A stretch of 64,000 bases of DNA, taken from contig NZ_RJVR01000317.1 in assembly GCF_003999195.1 (NCBI RefSeq), positions 1-64,000 of the forward strand, read 5' to 3'. The notes beneath the pieces were generated by a model. It searched no databases. It was not told the DNA's origin and saw only the letters and a program-made list of their open reading frames with translations. Positions 17,452 to 27,328 of the stretch are shown piece by piece (the stretch's first letter is position 1; every line of letters begins with the position of its first letter). Both the position numbers and the translations under genes were made by a program. Origin of the DNA: Streptomyces soli (GTDB lineage Bacteria; Actinomycetota; Actinomycetes; Streptomycetales; Streptomycetaceae).

Positions 17452-18801
17452 TCAGAGTTCGCCGACGAGCCCCGTCGTGTGTGCCGCCGCCCGGAACGCA
17501 GGATGCGCCAGCACCGTGCGGAGGAAGTCGGCAGTGGTGTGGACGCCGTCGCCCGCGACGCGGAATTCGGCGAGGGCGCGGTCGGCCCGGGCGAGGGCGC
17601 GGTCGCGGTTGGGGGCCCAGACGCAGATTTTGGCGAGGAGGGAGTCGTAGTCGGGGCCGATGCGCCAGCCGGGGAAGGCGTGGGTGTCGACGCGGACGAA
17701 GGGGCCGCCGGGAGGGGTGAATTCGGTGAGGAGGCCGGGGGTGGGGGCGAAGTCGCGGGCGGGGTCTTCCGCGTTGAGGCGGCATTCGATGGCGACGCCG
17801 CGGGGGGTGATGTCGGATTGGCCGAAGGCGAGGGGGAGGCCGGCGGCGATGAGGATCTGCTCGCGGACGAGGTCGATGCCGGTGACGAGTTCGGTGACCG
17901 GGTGCTCGACCTGGAGGCGGCAGTTGACCTCCATGAGGTAGAAGTCGTGGTCGGGGGTCAGGACGAACTCGAAGGTGCCGGCACCTTCGTAGCCGACCGC
18001 GAGCGCGCCCCGCACCGCGGCCTCGCACATGGCGGCGCGCAGGCGTGGCGGGAGCGAGGGCGCCGGGGACTCCTCGATGAGCTTTTGGTGGCGGCGCTGG
18101 ACGGAGCAGTCGCGTTCGCCGAGGTGGAGGGCGGTGCCGTGCCGGTCGCAGAGGATCTGGACCTCGACGTGGCGGGCGTGGTCGACGTACCGCTCAAGGT
18201 AGAGGCGGTCGTCCCCGAAGACGGCGCGGGCGTGGGCGCGGGTGTCGGCGTAGGCGGTGAGGAGTTGGTCGGGGTCGCGTACGACGGCCATGCCGCGACC
18301 GCCGCCACCGGCGACGGCCTTGAGGATGACGGGGTAACCGGCCTGCTGGGCGGCCTCCTTGGCGTCGGCGGGGGAGGCGAGCGGGCCGTTCGTGCCGGGG
18401 AGTACGGGTAGGCCGGCTTCGGCCATGAGGGCGCGGCAGGCGGCCTTGTCGCCGAGGCGGCTGATGACGTCGGGCGGCGGACCGATGAAGGTGAGGCCGT
18501 TGTCGGCGCAGATCTCGGCGAAGTCGGGGTCCTCGGAGAGGAAGCCGTAGCCGGGGTGGACGGCCTGGGCGCCGGTGCGGTGGGCGGCTTCGATGATGGC
18601 GGGAATGTTGAGATAGCTGGCCTTGGCCGGGGGCGGCCCGATGTGGACGGCCTCGTCGGCCAGGCGTACGACGGCGGAGTCGCGGTCCGCGGTGGAGTGG
18701 ACGGCCACCGTGCGGATACCGAGCTCGTGGCAGGCGCGGGCGACGCGGAGGGCGATTTCGCCACGGTTGGCGATCAGGACGGTGGAGAACACGGCGGTCA
18801 T
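17452..18801 (-). CDS. accC: Biotin carboxylase subunit of acetyl-CoA carboxylase
   Basis: The protein has 449 residues, matching bacterial AccC. The start [23 protein letters not shown] and the pre-ATP-grasp domain come first. The ATP-grasp domain (about 115-330) has the Gly-rich loop KAVAGGGGRGM and the EVNCRLQVEHPVTE catalytic segment. It carboxylates biotin on the carrier protein using ATP and bicarbonate, the first half of malonyl-CoA synthesis. It is the last gene of the polyketide operon and overlaps accB by 4 nt (ATGA). As a stand-alone 449-residue subunit it differs from the fused 580-residue BC-BCCP proteins usual in actinomycete primary metabolism, so it is probably dedicated to this pathway. 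Confidence 0.92.
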   Translation of the reverse strand: MTAVFSTVLIANRGEIALRVARACHELGIRTVAVHSTADRDSAVVRLADEAVHIGPPPAKASYLNIPAIIEAAHRTGAQAVHPGYGFLSEDPDFAEICADNGLTFIGPPPDVISRLGDKAACRALMAEAGLPVLPGTNGPLASPADAKEAAQQAGYPVILKAVAGGGGRGMAVVRDPDQLLTAYADTRAHARAVFGDDRLYLERYVDHARHVEVQILCDRHGTALHLGERDCSVQRRHQKLIEESPAPSLPPRLRAAMCEAAVRGALAVGYEGAGTFEFVLTPDHDFYLMEVNCRLQVEHPVTELVTGIDLVREQILIAAGLPLAFGQSDITPRGVAIECRLNAEDPARDFAPTPGLLTEFTPPGGPFVRVDTHAFPGWRIGPDYDSLLAKICVWAPNRDRALARADRALAEFRVAGDGVHTTADFLRTVLAHPAFRAAAHTTGLVGEL

Positions 18802-19349
18802 CCCTCCTCGACCGGCTCCAGGGCAAGCAGCCGCTGCTGGTATTCGACGGAATGCGCGTCCGGGACGAGGATCTCCACGACCCGGCCCGCCGCGTCGGCC
18901 TCCACCGTGCTCATCATCTTCATGACCTCCAGTACGCCGACGGGCTGGCCGGGACGGACCAGGTCGCCCACGGCGACGTACGGCGGCGCGTCGGGCTCGG
19001 GGGAGTGGTAGAAGGTGCCGACAGTGGGGGCGCAGAGGTAGTGCGTGCCCCGGGGGGTCTGCGCTTCCTGCGCCGAGTGCGCCTGCTGTGCGCCGGGGTC
19101 GGCGGCGGATTGTGCGGCGGGTTGCGGTGCAGCCTCGGCCGACTCGGAAGGCCACTCGACCTCGACGGAGGTCTGGCCGTACTGGAGCCGGATCCGCTGC
19201 GGCGGCTTCGGCACGGCCCTGGCGAGCTCGGTCGCGCTGCGGCAAACCGAGTCCAGGACGGCCTGCGCGGGCGGTGGGGCGGAGCGGCTTTCGCCGTTGA
19301 GCCCCTTGGCGGGGCTGTGGTCCGTCTTCTTGTCGCTGTTGAGTGTCAC
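18798..19349 (-). CDS. accB: Biotin carboxyl carrier protein (BCCP)
   Basis: The protein has 183 residues. A charged, Ala/Gln-rich linker precedes the C-terminal biotinyl domain (about 103-180), which contains [16 protein letters not shown], the thumb region of AccB proteins, and EVMKMM, where Lys144 is the biotin site. The usual Ala of the AMKM motif is Val here. It carries carboxybiotin from AccC to the carboxyltransferase. The GTG start at 19349 overlaps the stop of the accDA gene (GTGA), and its own stop overlaps accC. No initiation site of its own is needed if translation is coupled. It is one of seven genes in the run of overlaps. Confidence 0.9.
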   Translation of the reverse strand: MTLNSDKKTDHSPAKGLNGESRSAPPPAQAVLDSVCRSATELARAVPKPPQRIRLQYGQTSVEVEWPSESAEAAPQPAAQSAADPGAQQAHSAQEAQTPRGTHYLCAPTVGTFYHSPEPDAPPYVAVGDLVRPGQPVGVLEVMKMMSTVEADAAGRVVEILVPDAHSVEYQQRLLALEPVEEG

Positions 19350-21220
19350 GGTGCTTCCTCTTCCAGTCCGAAGCGGTGGAAACGGTCCCGGCGGTCGCGC
19401 AGCAGCTGATCGGGCTCGTACGGGAGCAGGTCTTCGAAGGCCGCGGTGACGGCTTCGCCGAGGAGCGCGGCGGCTGCGGTGTGGTCCTGGTGGGCGCCGC
19501 CGGGCGGTTCGGGGACGCTGCCGTCGACGATGCCGAGGCGGGAGAGGTCGCGGGCGTCGAGACGGAGCGCCGCGGCGGCGGCGGGGGCGGCGGCGGGGTC
19601 CTTCCACAGGATGGCGGCGCAGCCTTCGGGGCTGATGACCGAGTAGACGCCGTTCTCGCTGACCAGGACCCGGTCGGCGACTGCCAGGGCGAGGGCGCCG
19701 CCGCTGCCGCCCTCGCCGGTGATCACCGCCACGATCGGCACGGGGAGGCGGGACATCAGCCGCAGGTTCTCCGCGATGGCGAAGGCCTGGCCCCCGCTTT
19801 CCGCGTCCGGGCCGGGGTTGGCGCCGGGTGTGTCGATCAGCGTCAGCACCGGCAGGCCGAGCTTGGCGGCCAGCCGCATCAGCCTCGCCGCTTTGCGGTA
19901 TCCCGGCGGCGTCGCCATCCCGAAGTGATGCGCCTGGCGCGCGGGGAGGCCGGGGCCGCCCTTGTGGTGGCCGACCAGCATGAGCGGGCGCCCGGCGAGG
20001 CGGCCGGGACCGCCGATTATTGCTGGGCAGTCGGCGGTGAGGCGGTCGCCGTGCAGGGGCTGGAAGTCGTCCAGCAGGAGGGCGGCGTAGTCCGCGGCGG
20101 TGGGCCGGTGCGGGTGCCGGGCGAGGCGCACGGTCGCCCAGGCGGCGGAGCCGTCTGCGCCCTCGGGCCGGTGTGTGGTTTCGGGTGCCCCCATCTCGCT
20201 TCGCTCGCCTTGCGGAACGTTCTCCCACAACCCGGTGGAACCAGCCCGTCCGGCGTTTGAGGACTGGGGGCACCTCCCAGCCGCCAGGCTGGGGGAGGGT
20301 CTGGGGTGGGGCCCCAGCGGGTCCGGGTGGGGGAACCTCCCAAACGAAGGTTTGGGGGAGAGCCCGGTTTCGGGAAGGGGCGGGGTGGGGGAATCAACCG
20401 CCCGCAGCAACCTGCCCAGGGTCGCTCGCAGCGCCGGGCGGGGCACTACGTCGTCGATGAGGCCGTGGGCGAGGAGGAATTCGGCGGTTTGGAAGCCCTC
20501 GGGGAGGGATTGGCCGGTGGTTTGTTGGATGACGCGGGGGCCGGCGAAGCCGAGGCGGGCGGAGGGCTCGGCGAGGATGACGTCGGGGAGGGTGGCGTAG
20601 GAGGCGGCGACGCCGCCGTAGGTGGGGTCGGTGATGAGGGAGAGGGTGAGGATGCCGGCCTCGTCGAGTTCGGCGAGGGCTTGGGCGGTCTTGGCCATCT
20701 GCATGAGGGAGAGGGCGCCCTCCTGCATGCGGGCGCCGCCCGAGGCGGTGACCAGGAGCAGGGGGACCCGCAGGCGGAGGGCGGTGTGGGCGGCTTCCGT
20801 GATGTGGGCGCCGACCGCGCAGCCGAGGCTGCCGCCGAGGAAGCGGAAGTCCATCGCGGCGACGACGAGGGGCCGTTCCTCGATGGTGCCGCGGACGCAG
20901 AGGACGGCCTCGTCGAGCCCGGTGGCGGCGCGGGCGGCGCGGAGCCGGTCGGGGTACGGCTGGGTGTCGGTGAAGCCGAGCGGATCGTGCAACGCCCGTA
21001 CGCCGCCCCCCGTGTCCAGGGCGACGGCCGAGCCGGGGTCGAGGAGCCGGTCGAGGCGCTGCCGGGCGGTGAGGCGGCCGTGGGCGCCGCATTCGGGGCA
21101 GACGTGGAGGGCCCGGGCGAGGCGCTTGCCGTAGACGAGGGCGGCGCAGCGCTCGCACCGGACCCAGGGAGGCTCTTCGGACTCCGGTGGGGGCGGCGGG
21201 CGTTCGTCGGTGATCGCCAT
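19346..21220 (-). CDS. accDA: Fused acetyl-CoA carboxylase carboxyltransferase beta-alpha (AccD-AccA)
   Basis: The protein has 624 residues. Residues 1-275 are AccD: a zinc ribbon with Cys22, Cys25, Cys41 and Cys44, then the crotonase-like domain with [12 protein letters not shown] and [12 protein letters not shown]. Residues about 355-620 are AccA with [26 protein letters not shown] and [13 protein letters not shown]. It transfers CO2 from carboxybiotin to acetyl-CoA, giving the malonyl-CoA extender. The joining stretch, residues about 276-345, is unlike either domain. Its DNA is a set of palindromes typical of intergenic Streptomyces repeats (see 20186-20397). It overlaps the cyclase and accB genes by ATGA and GTGA. 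The frame stays open throughout, so it should be a working fusion. Confidence 0.9.
   Translation of the reverse strand: MAITDERPPPPPESEEPPWVRCERCAALVYGKRLARALHVCPECGAHGRLTARQRLDRLLDPGSAVALDTGGGVRALHDPLGFTDTQPYPDRLRAARAATGLDEAVLCVRGTIEERPLVVAAMDFRFLGGSLGCAVGAHITEAAHTALRLRVPLLLVTASGGARMQEGALSLMQMAKTAQALAELDEAGILTLSLITDPTYGGVAASYATLPDVILAEPSARLGFAGPRVIQQTTGQSLPEGFQTAEFLLAHGLIDDVVPRPALRATLGRLLRAVDSPTPPLPETGLSPKPSFGRFPHPDPLGPHPRPSPSLAAGRCPQSSNAGRAGSTGLWENVPQGERSEMGAPETTHRPEGADGSAAWATVRLARHPHRPTAADYAALLLDDFQPLHGDRLTADCPAIIGGPGRLAGRPLMLVGHHKGGPGLPARQAHHFGMATPPGYRKAARLMRLAAKLGLPVLTLIDTPGANPGPDAESGGQAFAIAENLRLMSRLPVPIVAVITGEGGSGGALALAVADRVLVSENGVYSVISPEGCAAILWKDPAAAPAAAAALRLDARDLSRLGIVDGSVPEPPGGAHQDHTAAAALLGEAVTAAFEDLLPYEPDQLLRDRRDRFHRFGLEEEAP
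20186..20397. repeat. Palindromic repeat block inside accDA
   Basis: The block contains two clear stem-loops: CCCAGCC (20276-20282) with GGCTGGG (20287-20293), and CCCAAAC (20339-20345) with GTTTGGG (20350-20356). It also holds a CCCGTCCGGCGTTTGAGGAC-type stretch that I recall as a very common intergenic sequence in Streptomyces. It encodes the 70-residue AccD-AccA linker. The same CCCAGCC-N4-GGCTGGG stem recurs at about 33402-33419. Confidence 0.7.
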
Positions 21221-21600
21221 CAGCGGTCCCCGTCCGACTCCCGCTCCCAGCGGTAGAACTCCACCGCCATCGCGTCCTTGGGTTCGCTCCAGGTCAGGGG
21301 GTCGTACGGCTGGACGAAGGCGGCGAGGCGATCGCTGATGTCGCGGAAGTCGGGGTGGCCCTTGTGGCGGGCGACTTCGGGGCCCGGCGGGTGGTCGGCC
21401 TCGACCAGGTGCAGATAGAGGTCGTCGCCGAAGTGGAAGAGGCTGCGGCCCCGGACCCCGATGAGGCCGGGGAGGTCGCCGCGGTCGGAGGCGGCGAAGA
21501 TCTCCGCGATGTCGGCGGCGGAGTCGGGCTTCATACGGGCGACGATGAGCGTGCGGTAGGCGCGGTGCACGCGTGGGCTGCTGTGGGTCTCGTCGATCAT
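21220..21600 (-). CDS. TcmI-family polyketide cyclase (WhiE-ORFVII-like)
   Basis: The protein has 126 residues. It has the features of TcmI-type dimeric alpha/beta-barrel cyclases: [13 protein letters not shown] at the start, [23 protein letters not shown] in the middle and a MAVEFYRWE end. Such enzymes fold and close a late ring of aromatic polyketides in the cytosol. The start ATG overlaps the ACP stop and the stop overlaps the accDA start, both as ATGA. In spore-pigment clusters the equivalent gene (ORFVII) normally accompanies an aromatase/cyclase (ORFVI), which is absent here. First-ring cyclisation must therefore be done elsewhere or by another protein. Confidence 0.85.
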   Translation of the reverse strand: MIDETHSSPRVHRAYRTLIVARMKPDSAADIAEIFAASDRGDLPGLIGVRGRSLFHFGDDLYLHLVEADHPPGPEVARHKGHPDFRDISDRLAAFVQPYDPLTWSEPKDAMAVEFYRWERESDGDR

Positions 21601-21872
21601 ATGACACCTGCCTTCAGCGAGCCGTTGACGACTTCCATGAAGGAGCCGGGGGTCTTGCAGGAGTCGGCCTCGCCGGTGATGGCCACCCCGCGGCGGTTCT
21701 CCAGTTCGCCGACGATGCCGAGCAGGCCGAGCGAGTCGAGGCCGTACTCGGCGAAGGGGGTGTCGGGGGAGGCGGTGAGGTGCTGGGGGTCGACGGTGAT
21801 GCCGGCGCTGGACTTCATGAGTGAGGCCAGTTCGTCGTAGGTCAGTGCCTGGATGATCTGATCGTTGCTCAC
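21597..21872 (-). CDS. Acyl carrier protein of type II polyketide synthase
   Basis: The protein has 91 residues, the usual ACP size. The phosphopantetheine site is Ser47 in the sequence [12 protein letters not shown], and helix II/III residues match minimal-PKS ACPs. It holds the growing poly-beta-keto chain and presents it to KS-alpha/KS-beta and the cyclase. The GTG start at 21872 overlaps the KS-beta stop. The order KS-alpha, KS-beta, ACP, cyclase is the standard minimal PKS layout. No phosphopantetheinyl transferase or malonyl transferase gene is nearby; those functions usually come from elsewhere in the genome. Confidence 0.93.
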   Translation of the reverse strand: MSNDQIIQALTYDELASLMKSSAGITVDPQHLTASPDTPFAEYGLDSLGLLGIVGELENRRGVAITGEADSCKTPGSFMEVVNGSLKAGVI

Positions 21873-23098
21873 GGGGTGTACTCCTTCACTACGAGGGCCG
21901 CGTTGGAGCCCATGAGGCCGCGGCTGAGGACCAGCGCGGTACGCAGTCGAGCGCTACGCGCCCGGCCGGTGACCAGGTCGAGGCCGAGGTCGTCGCGGAC
22001 CTCGGTGACCTGGGGGGTCGGCGGTACGGTGCCGTGCTCTATGGCGAGTACGGCGGCGGCCGTATCGAGGAGCGGGCTGCCGCAGTAGGCGCGGCCGGTG
22101 CCGGTCTTGGGGGCGGTGACGGGGACGCCGTGGGGGCCGAAGACGTCGGAGATGGCCTGTGCCTCGGCGAGGTCGGCGTCCGGGGTGCCCAGCGCGTCGG
22201 CGAAGACGACATCGATGTCGGCCGGCACGCACCCGGCCTCGTCCAGGGCCCCGCGGATCGCCCGGACCAGCCCCTCCCGGGACTCCGCCCACCGCGAGGG
22301 CCCGGTGAAGGTGGCGGCGTGTCCGGCGAGCACGGCGCGAGGTTCGGCGCCGCGCGCCAGGGCGTGGTCCAGGGCTTCGACCACCAGCATCGCGCCGCCC
22401 TCCGCCGGTACGAATCCGCAGGCGTGGGCGGTGAAGGGCAGATAGGCCCGGTCGGCTTCGGCGGCGAGGCTCAGTTCCGCGTAGCCGAGCTGGCAGACGG
22501 CGGAGTACGGCGCGAGCGGGGCCTCGGCGGCGCCCACGACGACCGCGTCGGTGCCGGTGTCGCGGTGCAGGTTGCGGCACGCGTGGGCGATGGCGTCGAG
22601 GCCGCCCGCCTCGTCGCTGGCGACGACCCCGCAGGGGCCCTTGAAGCCGCCCCGGATGGAGATCTGGCCCGTACTGGCCGCGTAGAACCAGGCGATGGAC
22701 TGGTACGGGCCCACAAAGCGCGGCCCCTGGCCCCACAGCCGCTGGAGCTCGCGCTGACCGAACTCACCGCCACCGGACCCGGCGGCGGTGACCACACCCA
22801 CGGCGAAGGGTTCGTCGGGATCCGTACTCAGCCGGGCGTCGGCCAGTGCCAGGTCTGCGGCGGCCATCGCGAAGTGCGTGAAGCGGTCGGTCTGGACGAC
22901 GAAGCGCTCCTCGATGGCCGACGCCGCGTCAAAGCCGTGCACCTCGCCCGCGACCCGCAGCGGCAGGCCCTCGCAGCCCTTCCGGGTGACCCGGTCCAGG
23001 ACGCTGACGCCTTCGCGGGTCGCCTTCCAGAAGGCGTCGGTGCCGATGCCGTTGGGCGCGACGACCCCGATGCCGGTGATGACGGCCTGCCTGTTCAT
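21869..23098 (-). CDS. Ketosynthase beta / chain length factor
   Basis: The protein has 409 residues, beginning [20 protein letters not shown]. It is a thiolase-fold partner of KS-alpha that sets chain length. The active-site Cys of true ketosynthases is missing: the aligned stretch reads [10 protein letters not shown], with Glu163 where most chain length factors have Gln (S-E-Q-A-G-G). The catalytic His residues are also replaced (FADALGTPD at the first His region). ATGA overlap with KS-alpha means equimolar synthesis, as expected for the heterodimer. The Glu is discussed in the findings. Overall similarity and context place it with spore-pigment chain length factors, but I cannot measure this here. 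Confidence 0.9.
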   Translation of the reverse strand: MNRQAVITGIGVVAPNGIGTDAFWKATREGVSVLDRVTRKGCEGLPLRVAGEVHGFDAASAIEERFVVQTDRFTHFAMAAADLALADARLSTDPDEPFAVGVVTAAGSGGGEFGQRELQRLWGQGPRFVGPYQSIAWFYAASTGQISIRGGFKGPCGVVASDEAGGLDAIAHACRNLHRDTGTDAVVVGAAEAPLAPYSAVCQLGYAELSLAAEADRAYLPFTAHACGFVPAEGGAMLVVEALDHALARGAEPRAVLAGHAATFTGPSRWAESREGLVRAIRGALDEAGCVPADIDVVFADALGTPDADLAEAQAISDVFGPHGVPVTAPKTGTGRAYCGSPLLDTAAAVLAIEHGTVPPTPQVTEVRDDLGLDLVTGRARSARLRTALVLSRGLMGSNAALVVKEYTP

Positions 23099-24378
23099 GA
23101 CCCCTCCGATCGGTTGAGTACGACGGCGGACTGGAAGCCGCCGAATCCGCTGCCCACCGACAGGACCGTCCGCAGCTTCATCTCCCGGGCCGTGCGAGGC
23201 ACGTAGTCGAGGTCGCACTCCGGGTCCGGGGTCTCGTAGTTGGCGGTCGGCGGCACCACGCCGTTGGCCAGGGCCAGGGTGCAGGCGGCCAGCTCGATCG
23301 CGCCGATCGCGCCCAGCGAGTGGCCCACCATGGATTTGATGGAACTCATGGGCGTCGAGTAGGCGTGCGCGCCGAGGGAGCGCTTGACGGCGGCCGTCTC
23401 GTGGCGGTCGTTCTGCTTGGTGCCGGAGCCGTGGGCGTTGACGTAGTCGATGTCCCCGGCGTTGAGGCGGGCGTGGTCGAGGGCGCGGTCGATGGCCTCG
23501 GACATCTCCAGGCCCTCGGAGGTCAGCCCCGTCATGTGGTAGGCGTTTCCGTACGTGGCATAGCCCATGACCTCGCAGTAGACGGTCGCGCCCCGGGCCC
23601 TGGCGTGCTCCAGCTCCTCCAGGACGAGCACCGCGCCGCCCTCGCCCATGACGAAGCCGTCACGGTTGGCGTCGAAGGGGCGGGAGGCGTGGGCCGGGTC
23701 GTCGTTGTTGGCGGAGGTCGCCTTGATGGCGTCGAAGCAGGCCACCGTGATCGGGGAGATCGGCGAGTCCGAGGCGCCGGCCAGCACGATGTCGGCGCGG
23801 CCCTCCTCGATGGTGTGGAAGGCGTAGCCGACCGCGTCGAGGCCGGACGTACAACCGGTGGAGACGGTCTGCACCGGGCCGCGCGCGCCGTGCCGTTCGG
23901 CGATCTCGGAGGCCAGCGCGCTGGGCGCGAAGGCCCGGTGCAGATGCCGGCCCGCCTGCCGAGGGTCGACGTCCCAGTGGGCGCCGCGCTCGCTGACGCG
24001 TACGTAGTCGTGCTCCAGGCGGGTGGTGCCGCCGACCGCGGTGCCGAGCGAGACGCCGAGCCGCCAGGGGTCCACGAGGTCCAGGTCGAGCCCGGAATCG
24101 CGGACCGCCTCGGCGGCCGCCGCCAGCGCGAACTGCACGTAGCGGTCGGCCCGTTCGGTGTCGGCCGGGGTGAGCCCGTGTGCGACCGGGTCGAAGTCGC
24201 ACTCGGCGGCGATCCGCGAACGGAAGCCGGCGGGGTCGAAGAGGGTGATGCCGCGGGTCGCCGTACGACCTGCGGTCAGCAGTTCCCAGAAGGCGGGAAC
24301 CCCGACCCCGCCGGGGGCGACGACACCGGCCCCGGTGACCGCCACCCGGCGTATGGAGCTCCGGGAAGTCCTAGCCAT
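23095..24378 (-). CDS. Ketosynthase alpha of type II polyketide synthase
   Basis: The protein has 427 residues, complete. The catalytic triad is visible: Cys176 in [12 protein letters not shown], His316 in [11 protein letters not shown], and His353 in MVGHSLGA, with Lys348 upstream. It catalyses decarboxylative Claisen condensation of malonyl-ACP units to a poly-beta-ketone. It starts 46 bp after the SchA/CurD gene and overlaps KS-beta by 4 nt. The pair with the divergent monooxygenase and SchA/CurD gene recalls the whiE spore-pigment locus of Streptomyces. Expression late in aerial hyphae is likely by analogy but not shown by sequence. Confidence 0.95.
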   Translation of the reverse strand: MARTSRSSIRRVAVTGAGVVAPGGVGVPAFWELLTAGRTATRGITLFDPAGFRSRIAAECDFDPVAHGLTPADTERADRYVQFALAAAAEAVRDSGLDLDLVDPWRLGVSLGTAVGGTTRLEHDYVRVSERGAHWDVDPRQAGRHLHRAFAPSALASEIAERHGARGPVQTVSTGCTSGLDAVGYAFHTIEEGRADIVLAGASDSPISPITVACFDAIKATSANNDDPAHASRPFDANRDGFVMGEGGAVLVLEELEHARARGATVYCEVMGYATYGNAYHMTGLTSEGLEMSEAIDRALDHARLNAGDIDYVNAHGSGTKQNDRHETAAVKRSLGAHAYSTPMSSIKSMVGHSLGAIGAIELAACTLALANGVVPPTANYETPDPECDLDYVPRTAREMKLRTVLSVGSGFGGFQSAVVLNRSEGS

Positions 24379-24424
24379 GGTTGCCTCCTCCTCAGCCGGT
24401 GCCTGCGGGGTGGTGTGAGACAGA

Positions 24425-25531
24425 TCAATCCCCTGGTGCCCGGCGGTCGGTGACGAGCCGCATGTCGTAGTCGGTGAGGAAGCGCTTGATGCCCTGCGCG
24501 TCCGTCAGGTCCACGCCCTCGGCGAGCAGCCGGGCCAGGACGCCCGTCCTGTGCGGTCCCTCGGCGCCCACGGCGGCCAGCGGTGCCTCCTCGATGGGCA
24601 CCCGCAGGTCCACCAGGCGTACGACGATGTCCTCGTGCTCGCGCAGGAAGACCGTGCTGCCCGCGATCGGGCTCTTCGGGTCGTCGACCGCGCTCTCGTC
24701 CTGGCGGGCCAGCAGCCGCGCCAGCGCCTGGCCGCAGCCCTCCTTCGTGGGGTAGAACAGCGCGTGCCGCCGCAGGTCCGGGGAGTGTCCGTCGGCGCGC
24801 GCCGCCACATGGTGCACGGCCGGCAGCGCGGCCCGGGTGAAGAACTCCCGGGCCGAGTGCGGGTCGCTCAGGTCCCGGTCCACCTCGAGGTACGGGTTGA
24901 TGGCCTCCTCGACCGCCCGCACCTCGGGCTGCTCCGCGACGTGGCGCAGCGCCTTCACCAGCTCGCCGTGCACCTCGACGGCCCGTACGACCCGGTTGCC
25001 GTGCATGAAGAGCGAGGTCCGGCGCAGCGAGGTCGTGTCGTCCACCCGCGCCTGCGGCGAGCTGTAGCCGGCCAGGATCTCGGCGACCGCGGCCTCGCTG
25101 CCCGGCTTCACGGTGAAGGTGATCGCGTGCCGGACCATCCCGTCACCGATGCGCGGGGTGGTCTGCAGGGTGCCGCCGGCGCTGGTGCGCTCGGCGGTCT
25201 CGCGCAGCACGCCGAAGCGCAGGGACCGGGTGTCGCGTACGCAGCCGTGCAGCGGCTCGACCATCTCCAGGTGCGCCGGGCTGTCCACCCAGGCCAGGAA
25301 GGTCAGCGCGCTCTCCCACTCGCTCGTGATCAGCCACTGCGAGGGGTTCTCGATCGACTGGCACAGCTGGTCGCTGATGTGGCCCGGGACGGCCGCCACC
25401 CGCTGACACATCTGGTCGTACGCTTCGAGCAGACGCTGCTCGGCGCCGTCCTCGACCTCAAGCAGCAGTACGACGCGGGTACGGGAGCCGTCCAGCGCGG
25501 ACTGCGAGACCTTTTCGACCGGCGGTGTCAT
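24425..25531 (-). CDS. SchA/CurD-domain protein (WhiE-ORFI-like)
   Basis: The protein has 368 residues. The start ATG 25531 follows GAGGTGG. The N-terminal about 115 residues look like an antibiotic-biosynthesis monooxygenase-type ferredoxin fold ([34 protein letters not shown]). The middle has a SchA/CurD domain with [21 protein letters not shown] and a [19 protein letters not shown] strand, and there is a third similar unit at the C-terminus. Proteins of this type are the first gene in whiE, sch and cur spore-pigment loci. They are needed for correct product, perhaps as cyclase or oxygenase, but the reaction is not settled. It leads the operon on the minus strand. Confidence 0.8.
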   Translation of the reverse strand: MTPPVEKVSQSALDGSRTRVVLLLEVEDGAEQRLLEAYDQMCQRVAAVPGHISDQLCQSIENPSQWLITSEWESALTFLAWVDSPAHLEMVEPLHGCVRDTRSLRFGVLRETAERTSAGGTLQTTPRIGDGMVRHAITFTVKPGSEAAVAEILAGYSSPQARVDDTTSLRRTSLFMHGNRVVRAVEVHGELVKALRHVAEQPEVRAVEEAINPYLEVDRDLSDPHSAREFFTRAALPAVHHVAARADGHSPDLRRHALFYPTKEGCGQALARLLARQDESAVDDPKSPIAGSTVFLREHEDIVVRLVDLRVPIEEAPLAAVGAEGPHRTGVLARLLAEGVDLTDAQGIKRFLTDYDMRLVTDRRAPGD

Positions 25532-25543
25532 GGTCCACCTCAT

Positions 25544-25579
25544 CCTTCGTGCGGTCCTTCGTGCGGTCCTTCGTGAGGG
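25544..25579. repeat. Three 12-bp tandem repeats in the SchA/CurD leader
   Basis: CCTTCGTGCGGT occurs at 25544-25555 and 25556-25567, with a third partial copy at 25568-25579. It lies 13-48 bp upstream of the SchA/CurD start, in the 153-bp divergent promoter region. The unit could be a regulator site array or a slipped-strand expansion. Confidence 0.7.
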
Positions 25580-25684
25580 TCCGTCGTCCACTGATCGTGG
25601 TTCGGTGAGCCGGATGGGGCGAGATATGTGATCCACTCGGGTGAATTGCGACAAATCCCTCCGTAATCGGGCATTGAGCTACAT

Positions 25685-27328
25685 ATGACCACACAGGCCG
25701 ACGACCGCGTCCCGGTCCTCATCGTGGGCGGCTCCCTCGTCGGGCTCTCCGCCTCGCTCTTCCTCGCCCGCCTGGGCGTCCCGCATCTCGTCGTCGAGAA
25801 GCACCCCGGCACCTCCATCCACCCGCGCGGCCGGGGCAACAACCTCCGGACCATGGAGCTGTACCGGACGGCCGGCGCCGAGCCGCAGATCCGCGCGGCA
25901 GCCGCCGTCCTCGCCGGCAACCAGGGCATCCTGCAGGCTGCGTCGCTGGTCGACGCCGAGGCCGAATGGCTCTTCAGGGAGATCGACGCGGGCGGCAAGC
26001 TGGCCCGGATCAGCCCCTCCGGGTGGTGTCTGTGCAGCCAGAACGACCTGGAGCCGGTTCTGCTGCGCTACGCACGGGAGTTGGGCGGGGACATCCGCTT
26101 CTCGACCGAGCTGCTGTCCTTCGAGCAGTCCGAGGACGGGACCGGCGTGACGGCGCAGTTGCTGGACCGCGAGAGCGGCGAGCGGCGGCAGATCACGGCC
26201 GACTACCTGATCGCCGCGGACGGCCCGCGCAGCCCCGTCCGGGAGGCCCTCGGCATCGGCCAGACCGGGCGCGGCGAACTCTTCCACAACGTCAGCGTCA
26301 CCTTCCGGGCGAAGCGGCTCGTGGACGCGGTCGGCGACCACCACTTCATCGCCTGCTACCTCACCAACCCCGACGCGGACGGTGTCCTGCTGCCCGTCGA
26401 CAACTTGGAGAACTGGGTCTTCCACGCCCCCTGGCACCCCGACCGGGGCGAGAGGCTCGAGGACTTCACAGACGACCGGTGCGCGCAGCACATCCGCGCC
26501 GCAGTCGGCCTGCCCGACCTGGAGATCGAGATCACCGGGAAGGCACCCTGGCACGCCGCCGAGCGCGTCGCCGACCGCTACGCCGTCGGGCGGGTGTTGC
26601 TCGCCGGTGACTCCGTGCACGAGATGTCCCCGACCGGCGCCTTCGGCTCCAACACCGGCATCCAGGACGCCCACAACCTGGCCTGGAAGCTCGCCGCCGT
26701 GCTCGGCGGCTGGGCCGGGCCCGCGCTTTTGGACACGTACGAGCAGGAGCGCCGCCCCGTCGCCATCGCCACCGGCGAACGCGCCTCCGCCCGCTCCGCC
26801 GAGCACAGCCACCCCGGCTACGCGGCCCCGGCCGGCGGCGGCCCCCAGAAGAACGTCATGGCCGTCGCCCTCGGCTACCGCTACCCCGACGGCGCCGTCG
26901 TCGGCGCCGACCCCGGCCTGCCCGTCGTCCCCGAGGCCTTCCGCCCCACCGGCGAGCCGGGCAGCCGCGCCCCGCACCTCTGGGTCACCGACGGGGGCGG
27001 CGTCCGCCGCTCCACCCTCGACCTGTACGAACGCTCCCCCGTCCTCCTCGTCGGCGACGGCGACCCCGGCGCCGCCTGGTGCGACGCCGCCCGCTCAGCC
27101 GCCGCCCGCCGCTACGTCCCCCTCGCCGTCCACCGCATCGGCTTCGGCCCCGACGCCGACCTGGTCCCCGAGCCCGACGCGGAGTGGGCCGCCCTTCACG
27201 GCATCACGGACAGCGGCGCGGTTCTGGTGCGCCCCGACGGCTTCGTCGCCTGGCGCGCCCCCGGGCTGCCGCCCGAGCCGGAGGCGTGGCTGGTGGATGT
27301 GCTGGGGGCCGTGCTGCGGCTGGGCTGA
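25685..27328 (+). CDS. FAD-dependent aromatic hydroxylase (WhiE-ORFVIII-like)
   Basis: The protein has 547 residues. It is a class A flavoprotein monooxygenase: the dinucleotide-binding motif GGSLVGLS is at residues 14-21, the DG motif IAADGPRSPVR is near 178, and the GD motif LLAGDSVHEMSPTGAFGSNTGIQDAHNLAWKLA lies around 305-335. A thioredoxin-like C-terminal domain follows, as in polyketide hydroxylases of the PgaE/RdmE type. It uses NAD(P)H and O2 to hydroxylate the aromatic polyketide. It is transcribed away from the polyketide operon across a 153-bp shared promoter region, exactly as ORFVIII is in whiE. No signal peptide is present. Confidence 0.9.
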   Translation: MTTQADDRVPVLIVGGSLVGLSASLFLARLGVPHLVVEKHPGTSIHPRGRGNNLRTMELYRTAGAEPQIRAAAAVLAGNQGILQAASLVDAEAEWLFREIDAGGKLARISPSGWCLCSQNDLEPVLLRYARELGGDIRFSTELLSFEQSEDGTGVTAQLLDRESGERRQITADYLIAADGPRSPVREALGIGQTGRGELFHNVSVTFRAKRLVDAVGDHHFIACYLTNPDADGVLLPVDNLENWVFHAPWHPDRGERLEDFTDDRCAQHIRAAVGLPDLEIEITGKAPWHAAERVADRYAVGRVLLAGDSVHEMSPTGAFGSNTGIQDAHNLAWKLAAVLGGWAGPALLDTYEQERRPVAIATGERASARSAEHSHPGYAAPAGGGPQKNVMAVALGYRYPDGAVVGADPGLPVVPEAFRPTGEPGSRAPHLWVTDGGGVRRSTLDLYERSPVLLVGDGDPGAAWCDAARSAAARRYVPLAVHRIGFGPDADLVPEPDAEWAALHGITDSGAVLVRPDGFVAWRAPGLPPEPEAWLVDVLGAVLRLG

